DNA of 64,000 bases from the NCBI GenBank assembly GCA_025050535.1, contig JALBVF010000002.1:334001-398000 (forward strand), read 5' to 3'. The notes beneath the pieces are model-generated. The model did no database searches. It was given only the letters and a program-made list of their open reading frames with translations, and was not told where the DNA came from. The translations under genes were made by a program, and so were the position numbers. Below are positions 42,613 through 50,482 of this stretch, one piece after another (positions within the stretch are counted from its first letter, which is position 1; each line of letters opens with the position of its first letter). The stretch is from Candidatus Protistibacter heckmannii (lineage in GTDB: Bacteria; Pseudomonadota; Gammaproteobacteria; Burkholderiales; Burkholderiaceae).

Positions 42613-44010
42613 ATGGCCATTTCGCCCTCCATCTTCAAAGCCTACGACATCCGCGGCATCGTCGGCAAGACGCTGGACCGCGAGGTTGCGCACCAGGTGG
42701 GCCGCGCCTACGGCAGCGCCATCCGCGCGCTGGGCGAGTCCACCTGCGCGGTGGGCCGCGATGGCCGCCTCTCCGGGCCCGACCTGCTCGCCGGCCTGAC
42801 GGCGGGCCTGCTGGAGAGCGGCGTGGACGTGATCGACCTGGGCATGGTCGCCACGCCGATGACCTATTTCGCCACGCAGATCCCGCTGGGCCAGGCCAGC
42901 CAGCGTGCCAATTTCTGCGTGATGATCACCGGAAGCCACAACCCGCCTGACTACAACGGCTTCAAGATGGTCCTGGGCGGCCAGGCGATTTACGGCGAGC
43001 AGATCCAGGCGCTGTATAAGCGCATCGCCGCAGCCGACTTCTTCCAGGCCGCCGCGCCGGGCAAGCTCAGCCAGGCCGACATCGCCCGCGCCTACCAGGA
43101 CCGCATCAGCGGCGACGTGAAGCTCGCGCGGCCGATGAAGGTCGCCCTGGACACCGGAAACGGCGTGGCCGGCGCCTTCGCGCCCGCACTGTTCGAGGCG
43201 CTGGGCTGCGAGGTGGTGCCGCTCTTCTGTGAGGTGGACGGACATTTCCCCAACCACCATCCCGACCCGGCCCACGTGGAAAACCTCCAGGACCTCGTGC
43301 GCTGCCTGCGGGAGACCGACTGTGAGCTTGGCCTGGCCTTCGATGGTGACGGCGACCGCCTGGGCGTGGTCACCAAGGACGGCCAGGTCATCTTCCCCGA
43401 CCGCCAGCTCATGCTCTTCGCCCAGGACGTGCTCGCCCGCCACACCGGCGGCCAGATCATCTACGACGTGAAATGCACCGCCAAGCTCGCCCCCTGGGTG
43501 CGCGAACACGGCGGACAGCCGCTGATGTGGAAGACCGGCCATTCCCTGGTCAAGGCCAAGCTCAAGGAGACAGGCGCGCCGCTCGCCGGCGAGATGAGCG
43601 GGCATATCTTCTTCAAGGACCGCTGGTACGGCTTCGACGACGGCCTCTACACTGGCGCGCGCCTGCTCGAGATCGTCTCGCGCGCCGCCGACCCCAGCGC
43701 CGTGCTCAACGCCCTGCCCAATTCGCTGTGCACGCCCGAGCTGCAGCTGCCCTGCGCCGAAGGCGAGCCCTTCTCTCTGCTCGACAAGATCAAGGCGAGC
43801 GCCCGCTTCGAAGGCGCGCGCGAGGTGCTGACGATCGACGGGGTGCGAGTGGAATATCCGGACGGCTTCGGCCTGGCGCGGCCTTCGAACACGACGCCGG
43901 TGGTGGTGATGCGCTTCGAGGCGGACAACGAGGGCGCGCTCAAGCGCATCCAGGAAGACTTCCGCCGCGTGCTGCTGCAGGCCAAGCCCGACGCTGCCCT
44001 GCCCTTCTGA
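42613..44010 (+). CDS. algC: phosphomannomutase/phosphoglucomutase
   Basis: 465-residue alpha-D-phosphohexomutase that makes mannose-1-P or glucose-1-P for polysaccharide precursors. All four domains show their signatures: YDIRGIVG, the phosphoserine loop TGSHNPPDYNGFK (about residue 106), the metal loop FDGDGDRLGVV (about 242), the sugar-binding GEMSGHIFF and the phosphate loop RPSNTTPVVV. Intact. Followed by an intrinsic terminator 17 bases downstream. Also annotated manB in some genomes. Confidence 0.94.
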   Translation: MAISPSIFKAYDIRGIVGKTLDREVAHQVGRAYGSAIRALGESTCAVGRDGRLSGPDLLAGLTAGLLESGVDVIDLGMVATPMTYFATQIPLGQASQRANFCVMITGSHNPPDYNGFKMVLGGQAIYGEQIQALYKRIAAADFFQAAAPGKLSQADIARAYQDRISGDVKLARPMKVALDTGNGVAGAFAPALFEALGCEVVPLFCEVDGHFPNHHPDPAHVENLQDLVRCLRETDCELGLAFDGDGDRLGVVTKDGQVIFPDRQLMLFAQDVLARHTGGQIIYDVKCTAKLAPWVREHGGQPLMWKTGHSLVKAKLKETGAPLAGEMSGHIFFKDRWYGFDDGLYTGARLLEIVSRAADPSAVLNALPNSLCTPELQLPCAEGEPFSLLDKIKASARFEGAREVLTIDGVRVEYPDGFGLARPSNTTPVVVMRFEADNEGALKRIQEDFRRVLLQAKPDAALPF

Positions 44011-44027
44011 GCTTGCCCTTCCGAGAA

Positions 44028-44058
44028 TAAAAAAACCGGCTGGATAGCCGGTTTTTTT
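44028..44058. terminator. bidirectional intrinsic terminator
   Basis: A-tract, stem ACCGGCT / AGCCGGT with a GGAT loop, then T7. It ends the galE-algC unit and, read in the other direction, lies after the lytic transglycosylase stop at 44103. Confidence 0.9.
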
Positions 44059-44102
44059 ATGTCCGGCGCCAAGGCCGGTAGCCTATCAATGACCTGCGGA
44101 GA

Positions 44103-45029
44103 TCAGCTCGCCTGACGCGCCGACACCGGCGTCATCGCATGACCCGAATCCGCCACGCCCGACGATTCCGCCGCGGCCTGCTGCTGGCTTGCGCTCGGCA
44201 GCGGCGCGCCGCCGACGGTATGGCGCAGGCGCTCGCGCTCGGCCAGCACGCGGGTGCTGTAGGAGCTGTCGTTCTCGGCGGTGGAGCCCACGTACATCTT
44301 CAGGCCTCCTTCCACCGATCCGGCACGCTGCACGTAGTCCTTGAGAATCTGCACGCCCACGCGGATGTTTGCTTCCGGCGTGAAGGCCGCCTTGACGCCG
44401 CCCAGGTTGGCGTACTTCTCTTCGTGCACGCGGGTCATGACCTGCATCAGGCCCTGCGCGCCCATGACGCTCTCGGCGTACGGGTTGAAGCCGGACTCGA
44501 TGGCCATCACCGCCACGATTAACAGCGGATCGACGCCGTATTCCTGCCCGACCTGGAACGCGGCGCGCACCAGTTGGCCCGTGGGCGCCGAAGCGATACG
44601 GTATTTACGGGCGACATAAGCGACCACCGCACTTTCCTGCTTGCTCTTCAAGGCCGCCGGCACCACGGCTGACTGCGCCGTGAATAGCGACGAAGCCGTC
44701 TCGCCTTCCGGCGTGCGCATGCGAACGCCGACTATCTCAGGCAGGCCCTCGACCGCCTCAGCGATCGAACTGAAGGCATACTGCGCGGATTCGGGCAGCA
44801 GCTGGTAGGCCAGCTGCATGCGCCAAACGGGATTGAAGGCCAGGGCCAGTCCCAGAACCAGGGACGAAGCGCCAAGCAGGCTCAGCAGACGCCAGCTCCA
44901 AACTGCGAGACCACCGCCGGTACGGGTCAGCTGCACCGGCGCGGCCGGGTCATGACCCAGCCAGCCGAAGGCTGAAACCGCATTGGCGCGGACATCCTGC
45001 AGCCGGGCAAAACTCAACCAAGCTTTCAT
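44103..45029 (-). CDS. membrane-anchored lytic transglycosylase (SLT domain)
   Basis: 308-residue murein hydrolase. A transmembrane helix at residues about 62-84 anchors it, then a linker and an SLT fold: FQVGQEYGVDPLLIVAVMAIESGFNPYAES (split), with the catalytic Glu in AIESG near residue 178, followed by MGAQGLMQVM and NIRVGVQIL. The C-terminal 40 residues are Gln/Ala/Ser-rich. ATG 45029 follows GGAGATAAAT; a longer start lacks a ribosome-binding site. It cleaves glycan strands to 1,6-anhydro products. Intact. Confidence 0.9.
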   Translation of the reverse strand: MKAWLSFARLQDVRANAVSAFGWLGHDPAAPVQLTRTGGGLAVWSWRLLSLLGASSLVLGLALAFNPVWRMQLAYQLLPESAQYAFSSIAEAVEGLPEIVGVRMRTPEGETASSLFTAQSAVVPAALKSKQESAVVAYVARKYRIASAPTGQLVRAAFQVGQEYGVDPLLIVAVMAIESGFNPYAESVMGAQGLMQVMTRVHEEKYANLGGVKAAFTPEANIRVGVQILKDYVQRAGSVEGGLKMYVGSTAENDSSYSTRVLAERERLRHTVGGAPLPSASQQQAAAESSGVADSGHAMTPVSARQAS

Positions 45030-45059
45030 CAGATTTATCTCCAAGCCTTCTTTGTGCAA

Positions 45060-45305
45060 TGCACAATTAAGCAACTTGGGCGGATTTTAAGAACAGTGTT
45101 ATACATCGTCAAGCATATGAAAAAGTGTTTTCATAATAAAAAATTTGAAAAATATAGGCGTGGTCCTGGCAAAGCCTGATGAATAGAGGACGCATCGGGA
45201 CATGCACCACTAAAATTCAGAACTTCACGATGTGAAAAAGTCTTGGATGCAAGAATGTTTACGTTTAGCAATTTAGGACAATAGGCCTTCCAACTGATTT
45301 TTTCT
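45060..45305. other. AT-rich intergenic region
   Basis: About 245 bases with far lower GC than the surrounding DNA, between the divergent lytic transglycosylase and ubiD remnant. It contains A/T runs (TAATAAAAAATTTGAAAAAT near 45136) and promoter-like hexamers but no gene or repeat that I recognise. Only a short antisense ORF crosses it. Could be a promoter region rich in curved DNA or an insertion scar. Confidence 0.6.
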
Positions 45306-45938
45306 ATGAAATACAAGGGCCTACGCGACCTCATCAAGCGATTGGAAGAGAAAAACCTGCTAAATCGCGTCTCTGTCGCTGTATCGCCACATCTCGAAAT
45401 GACGGCGCTGTGCAACAAAGTTTTGCGCGCCGGCGGACCTGCCTTGCTCTTCGAAAACGTTGAAGACCGCGGCTGCGGAAAGACGCGCGGCTATGGCATG
45501 CCGGTGCTCGGCAATCTCTTCGGCACGGTCGAGCGGGTGGCGCTGGGCATGGGGATCGACGCCGGCGATGGTGGCCAGAAAACCCAGTCTGGAAAAGGCT
45601 CCACGGGCGAGAAGGCCGCGCTCGCCTTACTGCGCGACGTCGGCCGTCTGCTCTCCGCGCTGAAAGAACCGGACCCGCCGCGCAGCCTCAAGGACGCCGG
45701 CAAACTCCTCAGCCTGGCAAAAGCCGTCTGGGGCATGGCCCCCAAGCAGGTCTCCGGCCCCGTCTGCCAGGAGCAGGTCTGGGAAGGCGCCGACGTCGAC
45801 CTCTCGCGCATCCCTGTGCAGACCTGCTGGCCCACCGCGGCGGCGCGCTCGACTTCCGCGAGCATGCGCTCACCAACCCCGGCAAGCCCTTTTCCGTCGC
45901 CGTCGCCCTGGGCGCCGACCCGGCCACTATATTATTGA
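45306..45938 (+). pseudogene. ubiD: UbiD-family decarboxylase, deleted and cut by IS630
   Basis: Start of a 3-octaprenyl-4-hydroxybenzoate decarboxylase (ubiquinone biosynthesis, prenyl-FMN dependent). The N-terminal [22 protein letters not shown] and the block [20 protein letters not shown] (normal for UbiD) are intact for about 175 residues. After VQTCWP the frame breaks: the following family block (ITWGLTVTRGP to QVIGRNKV) is gone and the sequence resumes in another frame as [23 protein letters not shown] and ends at DPAT where IS630 type A begins. A CTGGCC repeat at the deletion junction suggests microhomology. The C-terminal half is not found after the element. Confidence 0.87.
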
Positions 45939-47060
45939 CGCGGCAATATAAAGATTTAACTTATTATCATTTCTGGCATGCGAATTGGCATAGAAAAAGA
46001 AGACGCTCGATACCAGAAACTGAAGCAACTGCACGAGAGGCGAAAGCAGGTCGTGAGGTTGCATCGGAAGGGATACGGAGTCATGGCCATCGTGGAGTTG
46101 ACAGGGCTGAGTTACCCGGCGGCTCGACTGGCCATTGATCTCTATGAAGAAGGGAGCGCGGCGGCCATGAAGCCGCACCCACAAGCTCGTACGCCAGGAG
46201 AAGGAAGACGGCTGAATGCGGATCAAGAAGAAGCAATCCGGCGCACGATCTGCGACAAACGTCCGGAGCAGTTGAAGATGGAATCTGCGCTCTGGACGCG
46301 AGGCGCGGTCATGCTGTTCATCGAACAGGAATACGCGGTCAGACTCTCAATACGTGCGGTCGGAGACTACCTCAAGCGCTGGGGTTTCACGCCGAAAAAG
46401 CCGATCAAGCGCGCTTACGAACAGCGACCGGAGTCTGTCAAGCAGTGGATCGATCAGGAGTATCCGGCCATCGAGAAGCGTGCCAAGGCCAAAGGTGGCG
46501 AGACTCACTGGGGTGACGAAACCGCGTTGGTGAATACGGATGTTCGGGGCCGCAGTTATGCTCCCAAAGGGAAAACCCAGGTCACGATGGCGGTTAGAGG
46601 TACGCGACAGAAGCTGTCGATGATTTCCACAGTGACCAATCAGGGCAAGGCAAGCTGGATGATCATCGATGGTGCCTTTAACCACGAGAAGCTCATCGAG
46701 CTCTTCGAGGTGCTGGTGGCCGATGGCAAGCGCGCGGGAAAGAAAGTGTTCCTGATCCTCGACAACCTCGGCGTGCATCACTGCAAGCCGGTCAAGGCAT
46801 GGCTTGCCGAGCACCAAGCCGACATCGAAGTCTTTTACCTGCCCAGCTACAGCCCGGAGCTCAATCCGGATGAGCGACTCAACGCCGACCTGAAACATGT
46901 CATCAGCACACGAGTCCCCGTCAGAACAAAGGCCAAATTACACGCCGCAGCAAAGAACCACATGGCGTTCATCGAAACCCATTCCGAACGCGTGAAATCC
47001 TACTTCCAGGATCCCCGCGTCAAATATGCCGCATGAAAACTTCTTCCTTCCGGATCAATA
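45933..47060 (+). mobile_element. IS630-family element, type A, complete
   Basis: 1128-bp insertion sequence inserted in the ubiD remnant. It has TATTGACGCGG at the left end and TATTGATCCGG (complement) at the right end, with TA at both borders (45933-45934, 47059-47060). The element shares its left end with the partial copy at 1-506, and the two lie in opposite orientation. Confidence 0.9.
45978..47036 (+). CDS. IS630-family DDE transposase, intact
   Basis: 352-residue transposase. HTH at the N-terminus ([20 protein letters not shown]), a second helix pair around [22 protein letters not shown] (split), and the DDE domain: [31 protein letters not shown] and [21 protein letters not shown]. 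The acidic triad Asp, Asp, Glu is present. It ends with [16 protein letters not shown], a full-length C-terminus. ATG 45978 gives the usual start. Functional as far as visible, and therefore a likely source of the other type A copy. Confidence 0.93.
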   Translation: MRIGIEKEDARYQKLKQLHERRKQVVRLHRKGYGVMAIVELTGLSYPAARLAIDLYEEGSAAAMKPHPQARTPGEGRRLNADQEEAIRRTICDKRPEQLKMESALWTRGAVMLFIEQEYAVRLSIRAVGDYLKRWGFTPKKPIKRAYEQRPESVKQWIDQEYPAIEKRAKAKGGETHWGDETALVNTDVRGRSYAPKGKTQVTMAVRGTRQKLSMISTVTNQGKASWMIIDGAFNHEKLIELFEVLVADGKRAGKKVFLILDNLGVHHCKPVKAWLAEHQADIEVFYLPSYSPELNPDERLNADLKHVISTRVPVRTKAKLHAAAKNHMAFIETHSERVKSYFQDPRVKYAA

Positions 47061-47183
47061 AAACCCCAAGCCGGAGGCCGGGACCGAAGGCAATTACAAT
47101 AGTCAGTTCGAGCCGCCACGAGGCGGCTGCCGCAAGCCCGGCCCGGCCGCTTTCAGGATGCCGACCTGGTTCGCGGCCAACCA

Positions 47184-48656
47184 ATGGAATCGCATATGCT
47201 CACTCCCTCCCTCGGCCAGCAGAACCTGGACATCGCCTCCGGCCTCCTGCTCAAGCCCTACGGCCTGGACGAAACCAGCCTGAACCGCGCGCTGGGCCAG
47301 ATCTTCACGCACAAGGTCGACTACGCCGACCTGTACTTCCAGTACACCCGCAGCGAAGCCTGGAGTCTGGAGGAGGGAATCGTCAAATTGGGCACCTTCA
47401 GCATCGACCAGGGCGTGGGCGTGCGCGCCGTGTCCGGGGAAAAGACCGCCTTCGCCTATTCGGACGAAATCAGCGCCGAAGCCATCGCCGAGGCTGGCGC
47501 GGCCACCCGCGCCATCGCCAAGGCGGGTGCGGGCAAGGTCAAGCTGTCCAAGCGAATGGACGCCGCCTGGGGCCACAGCCTATACCGCTTCGACGATCCG
47601 CTGGACACGCTGGACGCGGCCGCCAAGGTGGCGCTGCTCGAGCGCGTGGAGAAGATGGCGCGCGCCAAGGATCCGCGCATCGTCCAGATGATGGCCGGCA
47701 TGGCCGCCGAGCACGACGTCGTGCTGGTCGCGCGCAGCGACGGCAAGATCGCCGCCGACGTGCGCCCGCTGGTGCGCGTCTCGGTGACCGTCATCGCCGA
47801 GCATAACGGCCGGCGCGAGATGGGCTCCTCGGGCGGCGGCGGCCGCTTCGGCTACGCTTATTTCACCGACGACATCCTCGCCGGCTACGTCGACGAGGCG
47901 GTGTCCGCCGCCCTGCTCAATCTGGAGGCGCGCCCCGCGCCGGCCGGCTCCATGACCGTGGTGCTCGGGCCGGGCTGGCCCGGCGTGCTGCTGCACGAGG
48001 CCATCGGCCACGGCCTGGAGGGCGACTTCAACCGCAAGGGCTCCTCGGCCTTCTCCGGCCGAATCGGCGAGCGCGTCGCTGCCAATGGCGTGACCGTGGT
48101 CGACGACGGCACCATCGCCAACCGCCGCGGCTCGCTGAACATCGACGACGAAGGCAACCCGACCTCCTGCACCACCCTGATCAAGGACGGCGTGCTGCGC
48201 GGCTATATCCAGGACAGCCTGAACGCGCGCCTGATGAAGATGCCGCTCACCGGCAACGCGCGCCGCGAAAGCTATGCCACGCTGCCCATGCCGCGCATGA
48301 CCAACACCTACATGCTCAACGGCAACAAGGATCCGCGCGAGATCATCGCCAGCGTGAAGAAGGGCCTCTACGCGGCCAACTTCGGCGGCGGCCAGGTCGA
48401 CATCACCAACGGCAAGTTCGTCTTCTCCGCCTCCGAGGCCTGGATGATCGAGGACGGCAAGCTGGCCTATCCGGTCAAGGGCGCGACCCTGATCGGCAGC
48501 GGCCCCGAATCGCTCAAGCATGTGAGCATGATCGGCAACGACATGCGCCTGGACTCGGGCATCGGCGTGTGCGGCAAGGACGGCCAGAGCGTGCCGGTGG
48601 GCGTGGGCCAGCCCACGCTGCGCATGGAGAACATGACCGTCGGCGGTACAGCCTGA
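47184..48656 (+). CDS. tldD: TldD metalloprotease
   Basis: 490-residue zinc-dependent protease subunit that acts with TldE (PmbA) in degrading CcdA and in peptide maturation. The zinc site HEAIGHGLEGDF is near residue 271. Other family blocks: DYADLYFQYTRSEAWSLEEG, GVGVRAVSGEKTAFAYSDEI and DSGIGVCGKDGQSVPVGVGQPTLRM (split). ATG 47184 or the ATG at 47196 can start it. Intact, despite the IS630 element 123 bases upstream, which may have changed its promoter. Confidence 0.94.
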   Translation: MESHMLTPSLGQQNLDIASGLLLKPYGLDETSLNRALGQIFTHKVDYADLYFQYTRSEAWSLEEGIVKLGTFSIDQGVGVRAVSGEKTAFAYSDEISAEAIAEAGAATRAIAKAGAGKVKLSKRMDAAWGHSLYRFDDPLDTLDAAAKVALLERVEKMARAKDPRIVQMMAGMAAEHDVVLVARSDGKIAADVRPLVRVSVTVIAEHNGRREMGSSGGGGRFGYAYFTDDILAGYVDEAVSAALLNLEARPAPAGSMTVVLGPGWPGVLLHEAIGHGLEGDFNRKGSSAFSGRIGERVAANGVTVVDDGTIANRRGSLNIDDEGNPTSCTTLIKDGVLRGYIQDSLNARLMKMPLTGNARRESYATLPMPRMTNTYMLNGNKDPREIIASVKKGLYAANFGGGQVDITNGKFVFSASEAWMIEDGKLAYPVKGATLIGSGPESLKHVSMIGNDMRLDSGIGVCGKDGQSVPVGVGQPTLRMENMTVGGTA

Positions 48657-48714
48657 GCCGCTCCAGGCCGCCCGGAGCGGCTCTGGAAAAGGGCCGGGCT
48701 TGTCAAAGCCCGGC
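48655..48714. terminator. tandem hairpins after tldD
   Basis: A perfect 10-bp stem GAGCCGCTCC / GGAGCGGCTC (48655-48664, 48674-48683) overlaps the tldD stop, followed by a 9-bp stem GCCGGGCTT / AAGCCCGGC with loop GTCA (48693-48714). No T run follows. They may end tldD transcription or protect its 3' end. The second hairpin overlaps the -35 box of the downstream promoter. Confidence 0.55.
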
Positions 48715-48728
48715 AAAAACGGTATAAA
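48700..48728 (+). promoter_or_regulatory. sigma70 promoter of aroG leader
   Basis: TTGTCA (48700-48705), a 17-base spacer and TATAAA (48723-48728), both one base from consensus with the ideal spacing. Transcription would start near 48735, leaving about 210 bases of leader before the aroG ATG. Confidence 0.8.
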
Positions 48729-48761
48729 CGAAACTCGTTTGAAAAATTTGAGCGATTCGTC

Positions 48762-48845
48762 ATGCAAATGCTGACCGCGAACAAGCTCTGTTTCTTTTGG
48801 TTTTACTTCGATCTCGACCCCATGGCGGCCGGAGAGGCTTGGTAG
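48762..48845 (+). CDS. aroG leader peptide (attenuator), Phe/Trp/Tyr-rich
   Basis: 27-codon ORF in the aroG leader: MQMLTANKLCFFWFYFDLDP then MAAGEAW and TAG. Codons 11-16 are Phe-Phe-Trp-Phe-Tyr-Phe, an aromatic run far above chance, with another Trp as the last codon. DAHP synthase makes the precursor of all three aromatic amino acids, so a ribosome stalled in this run would sense shortage of the pathway products. The promoter lies 34 bases upstream and the terminator hairpin 22 bases downstream of the stop. The ribosome-binding site is weak (GAGCG at 48750-48754). Confidence 0.8.
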   Translation: MQMLTANKLCFFWFYFDLDPMAAGEAW

Positions 48846-48866
48846 CACCCTAAAGATTCCCGAAAA

Positions 48867-48894
48867 ACCGCCAGGCAGCTGGCGGTTTTTTTTT
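48867..48894 (+). terminator. aroG attenuator terminator
   Basis: Perfect 8-bp stem ACCGCCAG / CTGGCGGT with a GCAG loop and T9. It lies 22 bases after the leader-peptide stop and 51 bases before aroG. The 5' strand CCGCCA (48868-48873) can pair instead with TGGCGG at 48823-48828 inside the leader ORF, a possible antiterminator. Confidence 0.82.
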
Positions 48895-48945
48895 GCCCCC
48901 GATTTTTTTGCGCCGACACCAGTCAACAGTAAGACGGAGAAGAAC

Positions 48946-50037
48946 ATGCCCAAGAACACCGACGATTTGCGCATCCGCGAGCTCAAGGAACTGCTCCCGC
49001 CCGCGCACCTGATCCGCGAGCTGCCCTGCTCGTCCTCGGTGACCGAAGTCGTCTACGAGTCGCGCAACGCCCTGCACCGCATCCTGCACGGCATGGACGA
49101 CCGCCTGAGCGTGGTCATCGGCCCGTGCTCCATCCACGATCCCAAGGCCGCGCTCGAATACGCGGGTCGCCTGCTTGAGCAGCGCAAGCGTTTCGCCGGC
49201 GAGCTGGAGATCGTGATGCGCGTGTACTTCGAGAAGCCGCGCACCACGGTCGGCTGGAAGGGCCTGATCAACGATCCGTACATGGACAATAGCTTCCGCA
49301 TCAACGACGGCCTGCGCATGGCCCGCGACCTGCTGCTCAAGATCAACGAGATGGGCCTGCCCGCCGGCACCGAATTCCTCGATGTCATCAGCCCGCAATA
49401 CGTGGCCGACCTCGTGAGCTGGGGCGCCATCGGCGCGCGCACCACCGAGAGCCAGATCCACCGCGAGCTGGCCTCCGGCCTGTCCTGCCCGGTGGGCTTC
49501 AAGAACGGCACCGACGGCAACACCAAGATCGCCATCGACGCCATCAAGGCCGCCGGACAGCCGCACCACTTCCTCTCTGTGACCAAGGGCGGCCATTCGG
49601 CTATCGTCTCCACCAGCGGCAACGAAGACTGCCACATCATCCTGCGCGGCGGCAAGGCGCACAACTACGATGCCGCCAGCGTGCAGGCCGCCAGCGAGGA
49701 CATCTCCAAGGCCGGCCTCGCGCCCAAGGTGATGATCGACGCCTCCCACGCCAACAGCAGCAAGAAGCACGAGAACCAGATTCCCGTGTGCGCCGACATC
49801 GGCAAGCAGGTGGCGGGTGGGGACGACCGCATCATCGGCGTGATGGTCGAATCGCATCTCGTCGCCGGTCGCCAGGACCATGCCGCCGGCTCTCCAGTGG
49901 ACAAGCTGACCTACGGCCAGAGCGTCACCGACGCCTGCATCGGCTGGGAAGAATCGGTGCGCGTGCTCGAGGCACTGGCCGAATCGGTGGCGCAGCGCCG
50001 CCGCCTGCGCGACCGCAGCGATCTGTCGGTGAAGTAA
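48946..50037 (+). CDS. aroG: 3-deoxy-7-phosphoheptulonate (DAHP) synthase
   Basis: 363-residue type I DAHP synthase that condenses phosphoenolpyruvate and erythrose-4-phosphate, the first step of the shikimate pathway. Class I blocks are VIGPCSIHDPKAALEYA (residues about 57-73), RVYFEKPRTTVGWKGLINDP, GARTTESQIHRELASGLSCPVGFKNGT (split) and IDASHANSSKKHENQ; the metal and phosphate ligands (Cys in GPCS, Lys, Arg, His, Glu, Asp) are present. ATG 48946 has AAGACGGAGAAGAAC upstream. Isozyme type (which amino acid feeds back) cannot be told, but the leader has all three aromatic codons. Confidence 0.94.
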   Translation: MPKNTDDLRIRELKELLPPAHLIRELPCSSSVTEVVYESRNALHRILHGMDDRLSVVIGPCSIHDPKAALEYAGRLLEQRKRFAGELEIVMRVYFEKPRTTVGWKGLINDPYMDNSFRINDGLRMARDLLLKINEMGLPAGTEFLDVISPQYVADLVSWGAIGARTTESQIHRELASGLSCPVGFKNGTDGNTKIAIDAIKAAGQPHHFLSVTKGGHSAIVSTSGNEDCHIILRGGKAHNYDAASVQAASEDISKAGLAPKVMIDASHANSSKKHENQIPVCADIGKQVAGGDDRIIGVMVESHLVAGRQDHAAGSPVDKLTYGQSVTDACIGWEESVRVLEALAESVAQRRRLRDRSDLSVK

Positions 50038-50074
50038 AGAGGTAAAGCGCGGCCGCGCACGCGGCGGTCCGTGC

Positions 50075-50146
50075 GACGGAACGCCCGACGGTGTTCCGTC
50101 CACCTTCCCTCCTCCCGCGGCTCCACCATGGAGCCGCGGGAGGAGG
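50075..50146 (+). promoter_or_regulatory. tandem hairpins sequestering a ribosome-binding site
   Basis: Hairpin 1: GACGGAAC / GTTCCGTC (50075-50082, 50093-50100). Hairpin 2: 17 bp perfect, left arm 50108-50124 and right arm 50130-50146, loop ACCAT. The right arm contains the Shine-Dalgarno GGAGGAGG of the small ORF starting 50152, so translation should need the stem to be opened. The loop and arms are also an aroG 3' UTR element. Confidence 0.65.
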
Positions 50147-50151
50147 AAACG

Positions 50152-50472
50152 ATGAAGCATCTGATGGTTGCCGCGGCGCGCTCGGAAGTGACGTGCAGCG
50201 CGTCCGAGCAGGGCATGCGTGACGGCGTGGTCAACGACGCCGTGCGTAGGACGGTGGAGCTGTGCAGCATGTCCGCGCCCGGCAGGACCGTGTCCGAGGC
50301 ATGCAAGCACCAGGTCCGGGTGTATTGCCGGGCCTACGAGACCTGGCGCTCCCATGCCATGGCCTGCAGCATCCTCGCCGCACGGCCCGACCGCCTGCCC
50401 TGGACCCGGCAGCCAACGCCCTTAGGCTCCAACTACAAATCCTGTTTTGCATATGCTGAGCCGCTGGCCTAG
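50152..50472 (+). CDS. hypothetical small Cys-rich protein
   Basis: 106 residues, not recognised. The sequence contains six Cys (in EVTCSASEQ, VELCSMS, EACKHQVRVYC, MACSIL, KSCFAY) and no signal peptide or transmembrane helix. ATG 50152 has GGAGGAGGAAAC five bases upstream, but this site is within a strong hairpin; an in-frame ATG at 50128 would add MEPREEET. The stop TAG lies in the loop of the terminator hairpin shared with the convergent adenosyltransferase. Coding status is moderate: codon use resembles the neighbours but no homology is seen. Confidence 0.5.
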   Translation: MKHLMVAAARSEVTCSASEQGMRDGVVNDAVRRTVELCSMSAPGRTVSEACKHQVRVYCRAYETWRSHAMACSILAARPDRLPWTRQPTPLGSNYKSCFAYAEPLA

Positions 50473-50482
50473 CGGCTCAGCA
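50454..50482. terminator. convergent hairpin over two stop codons
   Basis: Perfect 12-bp stem TGCTGAGCCGCT / AGCGGCTCAGCA with the loop GGCCT. The small ORF's TAG (50470-50472) and the adenosyltransferase's TGA (50479-50477) are both inside it. No T run, so it may act as a shared 3' stabiliser or a factor-dependent terminator. Confidence 0.55.
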
